Source: Actinomycetospora sp. (GTDB taxonomy: Bacteria > Actinomycetota > Actinomycetes > Mycobacteriales > Pseudonocardiaceae). Taken from it: a DNA stretch of 20,261 nucleotides. The stretch covers positions 1 to 20,261 of the forward strand of contig JAICLN010000021.1 of the NCBI GenBank assembly GCA_025925615.1, read 5' to 3'. Of this stretch, positions 15,295-20,261 are shown piece by piece (position 1 is the stretch's first letter; every line of letters starts with the position of its first letter). The notes under the pieces are model-generated. The model worked only from the letters and a program-made list of their open reading frames with translations, was not told where the DNA came from and did no database searches. A program made the position numbers and the translations under genes.

Positions 15295-16010
15295 GCCTGC
15301 TCGAGCTCGCGGACGTCAACGTCGCCTACGGGCGGATCCAGGCGCTGCGTGGCGTCTCGCTCACCGTCGAGGAGGGGCAGATCGTCTCGCTGATCGGCGC
15401 CAACGGCGCCGGGAAGACGACGACGATGAAGACCATCTCCGGGCTGCTCGGGCTGCAGTCGGGCCGGATGACCTTCGACGGGGCCGACCTCACGAAGGTC
15501 CGGGCCGACCTGCGCGTGCGCCGGGGGATCTGCCAGGTGCCGGAGGGCCGGGGGATCTTCCCGGGCATGACGGTGCTGGAGAACCTGGACATGGGCGGGT
15601 TCGTCCGCTCCGACCGTCGCGCGCAGGCGTTCTCCGACGACCTGGAGCGGGCCTTCACCTACTTCCCGCGCCTGGCCGAGCGTCGCACCCAGGTCGGCGG
15701 CACCCTCTCCGGCGGGGAGCAGCAGATGCTCGCCATCGGGCGGGCGCTCATGGCCCGACCGCGCCTGCTGCTGCTCGACGAGCCCTCCATGGGCCTCGCG
15801 CCGCAGTTCATCGCCCAGATCTTCCGGGTCATCAAGGAGATCAACGCGGAGGGCGTCACGATCCTGCTGGTCGAGCAGAACGCCACCCAGGCGCTCGGGC
15901 TCGCGCACCAGGCCTACGTGATGGAGACGGGCGAGGTCACCCGCTCCGGGCGGGGCGCGGAGCTGCTCGCCGACCCCTCGATCCAGGACGCGTACCTCGG
16001 GGTGAGCTGA
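15291..16010 (+). CDS. livF: Branched-chain amino acid ABC transporter ATP-binding protein LivF
   Basis: 239 residues, the usual LivF length, from GTG 15291, which overlaps the livG stop (GTGA). GGAGGA lies immediately before the start, so expression probably depends on coupling to livG. Walker A GANGAGKT is at 36-43 and the family segment ICQVPEGRGIFPGMTVLENL near 80-99. The signature LSGGEQQ is at 139-145, Walker B LLLLDEP at 159-165, and the switch His is replaced by Gln in LLVEQN, as is normal for LivF. It forms the ATPase pair with LivG. It is the last gene of the operon; the next gene is on the other strand and converges with it. Confidence 0.96.
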   Translation: MSLLELADVNVAYGRIQALRGVSLTVEEGQIVSLIGANGAGKTTTMKTISGLLGLQSGRMTFDGADLTKVRADLRVRRGICQVPEGRGIFPGMTVLENLDMGGFVRSDRRAQAFSDDLERAFTYFPRLAERRTQVGGTLSGGEQQMLAIGRALMARPRLLLLDEPSMGLAPQFIAQIFRVIKEINAEGVTILLVEQNATQALGLAHQAYVMETGEVTRSGRGAELLADPSIQDAYLGVS

Positions 16011-16025
16011 CCGGGGCCGGCAGGC

Positions 16026-16085
16026 TGATCAGGAGCACACTGCGCAGCTCGGCGGGTCCGGTGGGATGCGTGATGTGCCCGTCGA
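16026..16085 (-). repeat. Diverged palindromic repeat unit, opposite orientation to the upstream array
   Basis: It opens with TGATCAGGAGCAC, which matches the reverse complement of the array's closing arm (TGATCAGGGGCAC) with one difference. It closes with GTGCCCGTCGA, which resembles the reverse complement of the array's opening arm. Its interior has GGGATGC followed by TGTGCCCGT, as in an inverted array copy. Length 60 bp. Confidence 0.75.
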
Positions 16086-16119
16086 GGGAGGGGTGAGCGA
16101 GGTCGGGGTCGGTGCGCGC

Positions 16120-16179
16120 TGATCAGGAGCACACTGCGCACCTCCGCGGGCTCGTCGGTATGCGTGGTGTGCCCGTCGA
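16120..16179 (-). repeat. Second diverged palindromic repeat unit, opposite orientation
   Basis: Also exactly 60 bp, starting 94 bp after the previous unit and opening with the same 15 bases, TGATCAGGAGCACAC. The segment ATGCGTGGTGTGCCCGT near its end is identical over 17 bases to the reverse complement of array copy 4. This is direct evidence that the two clusters belong to one repeat family. Confidence 0.8.
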
Positions 16180-16252
16180 GCCGGGTGCCCGGAGTCCGAC
16201 GTTCGCGTACCTCGATCATCAGCAGACCACCCAGGCCAGCTGGCGCTCGTGC

Positions 16253-16267
16253 GGGCACGGTGTGCCC
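16253..16267. terminator. Compact perfect hairpin, possible collapsed repeat unit
   Basis: GGGCAC (16253-16258), three-base loop GGT, GTGCCC (16262-16267). These are the inner arms of the repeat family with the interior missing. It may serve as a bidirectional termination structure between the converging genes. Confidence 0.4.
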
Positions 16268-16304
16268 CTCGTCGAGGCTCGGCCCAGGCGTCTCACCCCG
16301 CCGA

Positions 16305-16367
16305 AGATCACGAGCACCCGAGGCATCCCCACCGGCCCGCGCGGGCGAGCGGTGTGCCCCTCGGCGG
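16305..16367 (+). repeat. Degenerate repeat unit in the same orientation as the upstream array
   Basis: It opens with AGATCACGAGCAC, carries GGCATCCCC in the interior and then GTGTGCCCCT, matching the order in the 8.9-9.3 kb copies. The final GATCA is lost. The right boundary is approximate. Confidence 0.5.
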
Positions 16368-16384
16368 CGGGGTGCCCCTCGCCG

Positions 16385-16831
16385 TCAGGTCGGCGGGGTG
16401 CTCGCCCGGTAGAGACAGGTGAGCTTGGCCGTGCAGACGCGGTGCCCGTCGTCGTCGGAGATGACGATCTCGAAGGTGCCGACGGTGCGGCCCACCGACA
16501 GCGGCGTGCACACCGCGGTCACGTGCCCGGACGTGGCCGAGCGGTGGTGGGTGCAGGAGAGCTCGAGGCCCACCGGGCGCCGGTCCTCCTTGCGGTTGAG
16601 GTACGCCGCGGTGGAGCCCAGGGTCTCGGCGAGCACCCCGTTCGCGCCGCCGTGCAGGAGGCCGAACGGCTGACGGTTGCCCGCCACGGGCATGGTCGCG
16701 ACCATCCGCTCCGGCGCCCACTCCGTGATCTCGATGCCCATCCGGGCCGCGAGCTGCTCCTCGGGGTAGGCCACTCGCAGTTCGGGGATCGCCCGCTGCT
16801 CCGGCGTCAGTGCGTCAGCCACGGAGATCAT
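16385..16831 (-). CDS. PaaI-type hotdog-fold thioesterase
   Basis: 148 residues, a single hotdog domain. The central motif RQPFGLLHGGANGVLAETLGS (His60, Gly61, Gly62, Glu69) is the PaaI/YdiI-type active-site helix. It is followed by VGLELSCTHHRSATSGHVTAVCTPLSVGRTVGTFEIVI. Known: these enzymes hydrolyse acyl-CoA thioesters, often phenylacetyl-CoA-like or menaquinone-pathway intermediates; the substrate here is not deducible. The start is ambiguous. ATG 16831 has no ribosome binding site, while GTG 16822 (codon 4) lies seven bases after a -10-like TAGCAT, fitting a leaderless mRNA. It is divergent from polA and convergent with livF. Confidence 0.88.
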   Translation of the reverse strand: MISVADALTPEQRAIPELRVAYPEEQLAARMGIEITEWAPERMVATMPVAGNRQPFGLLHGGANGVLAETLGSTAAYLNRKEDRRPVGLELSCTHHRSATSGHVTAVCTPLSVGRTVGTFEIVISDDDGHRVCTAKLTCLYRASTPPT

Positions 16832-16898
16832 GCTAGGGCCGCGCCGCGGGCGGGACCTCCGGGGGACGAGGCGGACGGAGAATGTCGGACCCCCCTGG

Positions 16899-16904
16899 CA
16901 GACT
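16899..16904 (+). promoter_or_regulatory. Candidate -10 element for a leaderless polA transcript
   Basis: CAGACT ends seven bases before GTG 16912, the same arrangement seen for the thioesterase start on the other strand (TAGCAT, 16835 down to 16830, then GTG 16822). No recognisable -35 is present. Inference from spacing only. Confidence 0.35.
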
Positions 16905-16911
16905 CGGGTCC

Positions 16912-19689
16912 GTGGTTGCGACGACGACGCCGAGCAAGTCCGCGAGCAGCGCCGGGAAGACCCAGGGCGCGCCCGGCGAGGAGGCCGGCGGTGCGCGCCT
17001 GCTGCTGCTCGACGGTCACTCGCTGGCCTACCGCGCCTTCTTCGCCCTGCCGACGGAGAACTTCACGACGACGTCGGGGCAGACCACCAACGCGGTCTAC
17101 GGCTTCACGTCGATGCTGATCAACCTGCTGCGCGACGAGGCGCCGACGCACCTGTGCGTGGCGTTCGACGTCTCGCGGCAGAGCTTCCGGTCCGAGACCT
17201 ACGCCGCGTACAAGGCCAACCGGAGTGCCACACCGGACGCGTTCCACGGCCAGATCGCGCTGATCAAGGACATCCTCGCGACGCTGAACATCCCCGTGGT
17301 CACGCGGGAGGGGTTCGAGGCGGACGACGTCATCGCCACCCTCACCACGCAGGCCACCGCCGAGGGTATGCAGGTCTCGATCTGCACCGGGGACCGCGAC
17401 GCGTTCCAGCTCGTCACCGACCAGGTCACGGTGCTCTACCCGCGCAAGGGCGTGTCGGACCTGGCGCGCTACACCCCCGAGGCGGTCGAGGAGCGCTACA
17501 CCCTCACCCCCGAGCAGTACCCGGACTTCGCGGCGCTGCGGGGCGACCCGAGCGACAACCTCCCGAGCATCCCCGGCGTGGGTGAGAAGACCGCCCAGAA
17601 GTGGATCCGCGAGTACGGGTCGCTCGACGCGCTGGTCGAGCGGGTCGACGAGGTCCGCGGCAAGGCCGGGGACGCGCTCCGCGAGCACCTCTCCTCGGTC
17701 GTGCTCAACCGCCAGCTCACCGAACTGGTGCGCGACGTCGAGCTGGAGGTGCGGCCCGCCGAGCTCGAGGTCCGTTCCTGGGACCGCGACGCGGTGCACC
17801 AGCTGTTCGACGAGCTCGAGTTCCGGGTCCTGCGCGAGCGGCTGTTCTCGACGCTCACCGCCGCCGAGCCCGAGGCCGAGGAGGGATTCGAGCTGCACGG
17901 CGTGGTGCTGGAGCCGGGCGCGGTCGGTGACTGGCTCGACGAGCACGCCCGCGACGGCGGCCGGGTGGGGATCTCCTTCCGCGGCACCTGGGGCCAGGGG
18001 ACCGGTGACCTGCACGGCGTCGCCCTGGCCGCGGCCGACGGGGAGGCGGCGTCGGTGGACGTGCTCGCGCTGAGCCCGGAGGACGAGACGGCGCTCGCCG
18101 CCTGGCTCGCCGACCCCGAGCTCCCGAAGGCCGGCCACGAGGTCAAGGGGCCGAGCCACGCCGTGCGGGCGCGGGGGTGGCAGCTCGAGGGCGTCACCAG
18201 CGACACCGCGCTCGCGGCCTACCTGGCCCGCCCCGGCGAGCGCAGCTTCGACCTCGCCGACCTCGTGCTGCGCTACCTGCGGCGCGAGCTCCGGGCCGAG
18301 GCGGCGGAGGTCGCGGGCGGCGAGCAGCTCACCCTCGACGGCGGCGAGGAGGAGGCCGACGAGACGGCCGCGCAGACCGAGATGCTGCGCGCCCGGGCGG
18401 TGGCCGACCTCGCCGACGCCCTCGACGCCGACCTCGCCGAGCGCGGCGGCACCGCCCTGCTCACCGATCTCGAGCTGCCGCTGCTGCGGGTGCTGGCCGA
18501 CCTCGAGGCCGCGGGCGTGGCCGTGGACATCAGCGCGCTGCACGAGCTGGAGTCCGAGTTCGGCAGCCGCGTGCAGTCGGCCGCGCAGTCCGCGTACGAC
18601 GTCATCGGCAAGGAGATCAACCTCGGGTCGCCGAAGCAGCTGCAGGTGGTGCTGTTCGACGAGCTGCAGATGCCGAAGACCAAGCGGACCAAGACCGGCT
18701 ACACCACCGACGCGGACGCCCTGCAGACGCTGAACGAGTCGAACCCCCACCCGTTCCTCGGGCACCTCCTCGAGCACCGCGACGCGACGCGGCTGCGGGT
18801 CACGGTGAAGGGGCTGCTGGAGAGCGTCACCGACGACGGTCGCATCCACACGACGTTCAACCAGACGATCGCCCGCACGGGCCGGCTCTCCTCGACCGAG
18901 CCGAACCTGCAGAACATCCCGGTGCGCACCGAGGCCGGCCGGCGCATCCGCGACACCTTCGTCGTCGGGGCGGACTCGGCCGACGGCACCTACGCCGAGC
19001 TGATGACCGCGGACTACGCCCAGATCGAGATGCGGATCATGGCGCACCTCTCGGTCGACGCCGAGCTGATCGAGTCGTTCAAGTCCGGCGAGGACTTCCA
19101 CTCGGTCACGGCGGCCAAAGTGTTCGGCGTCGCCGAGAACGAGGTCAGCCCGGCCCAGCGCGCCAAGATCAAGGCGATGAACTACGGCCTGGCCTACGGC
19201 CTGTCCGCCTACGGGCTCTCCGCGCAGCTGCGGACCTCCACCGAGGAGGCCAAGGAGCTGATGGAGGACTACTTCGCCCGCTTCGGCGGCGTCCGCGACT
19301 ACCTGGCGCAGGTGGTCGACCGAGCCCGCAAGGACGGCTACACCAGCTCGATCCTCGGGCGCCGCCGTTACCTGCCCGACCTGACCAGCGACAACCGCCA
19401 GCGTCGCGAGATGGCCGAGCGGATGGCGCTCAACGCCCCGATCCAGGGCAGCGCGGCCGACGTCGTCAAGGTCGCCATGCTCGGGGTGCACGCCGCCCTG
19501 CGCGAGGAGGGCCTGCGCAGCCGGATGCTGCTGCAGGTGCACGACGAACTGGTCCTCGAGCTCGCGCCGGGGGAGCGGGACCAGGTCACCGAGCTGGTGC
19601 GCCGCGAGATGGGGGCGGCGTTCGAGCTCGACGTCCCGCTCGAGGTGTCCGTCGGGTACGGCCCCTCGTGGGACCGGGCGGCACACTAG
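16912..19689 (+). CDS. polA: DNA polymerase I
   Basis: 925 residues from GTG 16912; ATG 16882 is an in-frame alternative adding ten residues but with a ribosome binding site too close to it. Residues about 25-320 are the 5'-3' exonuclease/flap nuclease (LLLLDGHSLAYRAFFALP, FEADDVIATL, GDRDAFQLV, RGDPSDNLPSIPGVGEKTA). About 330-540 is the 3'-5' exonuclease-like domain, but the expected Asp-x-Glu is absent (it reads VGISFRGTWG), so proofreading is probably lost, as in mycobacterial and Taq enzymes. The polymerase domain has motif A DYAQIEMRIMAHLS (Asp701), motif B KAMNYGLAYG (Lys754, Tyr758) and motif C QVHDELVLE (His877, Asp878, Glu879). It acts in Okazaki fragment maturation and repair. A long antisense reading frame over it is a GC-bias shadow. 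Confidence 0.97.
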   Translation: MVATTTPSKSASSAGKTQGAPGEEAGGARLLLLDGHSLAYRAFFALPTENFTTTSGQTTNAVYGFTSMLINLLRDEAPTHLCVAFDVSRQSFRSETYAAYKANRSATPDAFHGQIALIKDILATLNIPVVTREGFEADDVIATLTTQATAEGMQVSICTGDRDAFQLVTDQVTVLYPRKGVSDLARYTPEAVEERYTLTPEQYPDFAALRGDPSDNLPSIPGVGEKTAQKWIREYGSLDALVERVDEVRGKAGDALREHLSSVVLNRQLTELVRDVELEVRPAELEVRSWDRDAVHQLFDELEFRVLRERLFSTLTAAEPEAEEGFELHGVVLEPGAVGDWLDEHARDGGRVGISFRGTWGQGTGDLHGVALAAADGEAASVDVLALSPEDETALAAWLADPELPKAGHEVKGPSHAVRARGWQLEGVTSDTALAAYLARPGERSFDLADLVLRYLRRELRAEAAEVAGGEQLTLDGGEEEADETAAQTEMLRARAVADLADALDADLAERGGTALLTDLELPLLRVLADLEAAGVAVDISALHELESEFGSRVQSAAQSAYDVIGKEINLGSPKQLQVVLFDELQMPKTKRTKTGYTTDADALQTLNESNPHPFLGHLLEHRDATRLRVTVKGLLESVTDDGRIHTTFNQTIARTGRLSSTEPNLQNIPVRTEAGRRIRDTFVVGADSADGTYAELMTADYAQIEMRIMAHLSVDAELIESFKSGEDFHSVTAAKVFGVAENEVSPAQRAKIKAMNYGLAYGLSAYGLSAQLRTSTEEAKELMEDYFARFGGVRDYLAQVVDRARKDGYTSSILGRRRYLPDLTSDNRQRREMAERMALNAPIQGSAADVVKVAMLGVHAALREEGLRSRMLLQVHDELVLELAPGERDQVTELVRREMGAAFELDVPLEVSVGYGPSWDRAAH

Positions 19690-19761
19690 CGACGCCGGAC
19701 CGCCTGGTGCCCCGCCTCCGACGGAGTTAGGTTTCGGGCCGGCGTGCAAGGGAGCCCCGGC

Positions 19762-20261
19762 ATGAGCAGTCCCGCAGCGGCATTGAGCTCCGCTCGCTGG
19801 CGGCGGCTTCTCCCGCTGGCGTTCATCACCTATTCGTTCGCCTATCTCGACCGGTCGAACTACTCGATCGCCGCGGCCGGCGGCCTCACCGAGAAGCTCA
19901 ACATCAGCCCCAGCCAGTCGGGGCTGCTCGGTGGGCTCTTCTTCATCGGCTACTTCCTCTTCCAGGTCCCGGCCGGCAGCTACGCGGAACGGCGCAGCGT
20001 CAAGTCGCTGATGTTCTGGTCGCTGGTGGCGTGGGGCGTCCTGGCCTCGCTGCAGCGTGGCGACCAGCTTCTGGTTCTTGCTGGTGGTGCGGTTCCTGCT
20101 GGGCGTGGTGGAGGCCGTCGTGCTGCCGGCCATGCTGGTGTTCCTGTCGCACTGGTTCACCAGCCGGGAGCGGGGCCGCGCGGACACCGTCCTCATCCTC
20201 GGCAACCCCGTCACCCTGCTCTGGATGTCGGTCGCGTCGGGGTACCTGGTCGAGGCGGTCG
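19762..20261 (+). pseudogene. MFS transporter (anion:cation symporter-like), frame broken near 20053; 3' end outside window
   Basis: ATG 19762 follows GGGAG at about 19750. The first part is a typical MFS start: RRLLPLAFITYSFAYLDRSNYSIAAAGG (first helix and the conserved DR-N-Y motif of the ACS family), then QSGLLGGLFFIGYFLFQVPAGSYAERRSVK and a helix WSLVAWGVLASLQ. After CTGCAG (20050-20055) the MFS sequence continues only in the next frame: SVATSFWFLLVVRFLLGVVEAVV, then LSHWFTSRERGRADTVLILGNPV. The original frame instead gives Arg/Gly-rich nonsense. A loss of two bases (or gain of one) explains it. Either the gene is inactivated or there is a sequencing error. Known family role: uptake of organic anions such as tartrate, glucarate or phthalate. 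Confidence 0.8.

Larger units (their letters stand above)
16011..16384. other. 374-bp convergent intergenic region filled with repeat copies
   Basis: The gap lies between livF (rightward) and the thioesterase gene (leftward). No gene is supported. It contains two clear 60-bp repeat units (16026-16085 and 16120-16179), a compact palindrome GGGCAC-GGT-GTGCCC at 16253-16267 and a degenerate unit at 16305-16367. All relate to the four-copy array upstream of the transporter. As a convergent region it must stop transcription from both sides, and no T-run terminator is visible. Confidence 0.7.

Noticed and set aside
16828..20214. Very long open frame on the minus strand across polA (over 1,100 codons)
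   Set aside because: It is antisense to an unmistakable polA. Its peptide is Arg/Gly/Leu/Val/Gln-rich low complexity with no family resemblance, as expected from GC-biased codon positions of the real gene.

Overview
The window comes from a very GC-rich actinobacterium. Codon third positions are overwhelmingly G or C, GTG starts are frequent, and the genes resemble those of the Pseudonocardiaceae (for example Pseudonocardia or Actinomycetospora; this is a judgement from gene content, not a database match). The pdtaR and polA genes here are also near neighbours in mycobacteria.

Layout. At 1-1893 a geranylgeranyl-reductase-type flavoprotein (cut by the left edge) and a UbiA-type prenyltransferase run leftward with an ATGA overlap, suggesting an isoprenoid or quinone modification unit. 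At 1987-6053 rightward genes encode a PPK2 polyphosphate kinase, two small proteins without assigned function, a zinc-free quinone oxidoreductase and an ECF sigma factor with a C-terminal SnoaL-like domain. A 477-bp gap with a probable gene remnant follows, then a universal stress protein. At 7111-7184 a leftward tRNA has a Leu CAA anticodon but a short, class-I-like variable loop. It sits next to a rightward gene for a helix-turn-helix plus LAGLIDADG protein. The ANTAR response regulator pdtaR follows.

From 9.5 to 16.0 kb lies a complete branched-chain amino acid (HAAT-type) ABC transporter: two lipoprotein binding proteins, two permeases (LivH, LivM) and two ATPases (LivG, LivF). The last four genes are linked by 4-base stop/start overlaps. 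A PaaI-type thioesterase (leftward), DNA polymerase I and the start of an MFS transporter end the window. The MFS reading frame is broken near 20053.

The most unusual signal is non-coding. Four tandem 62-bp imperfect palindromes lie between pdtaR and the transporter (8924-9290). At least two diverged copies in the opposite orientation, plus degenerate pieces, lie just behind the transporter (16026-16367). The transporter is therefore bracketed by one family of structured repeats. Other points worth a second look are the hybrid tRNA, a livH gene with no ATG, GTG or TTG start in the needed region, and several GTG starts placed 7-8 bases after a -10-like hexamer, as expected for leaderless mRNAs.
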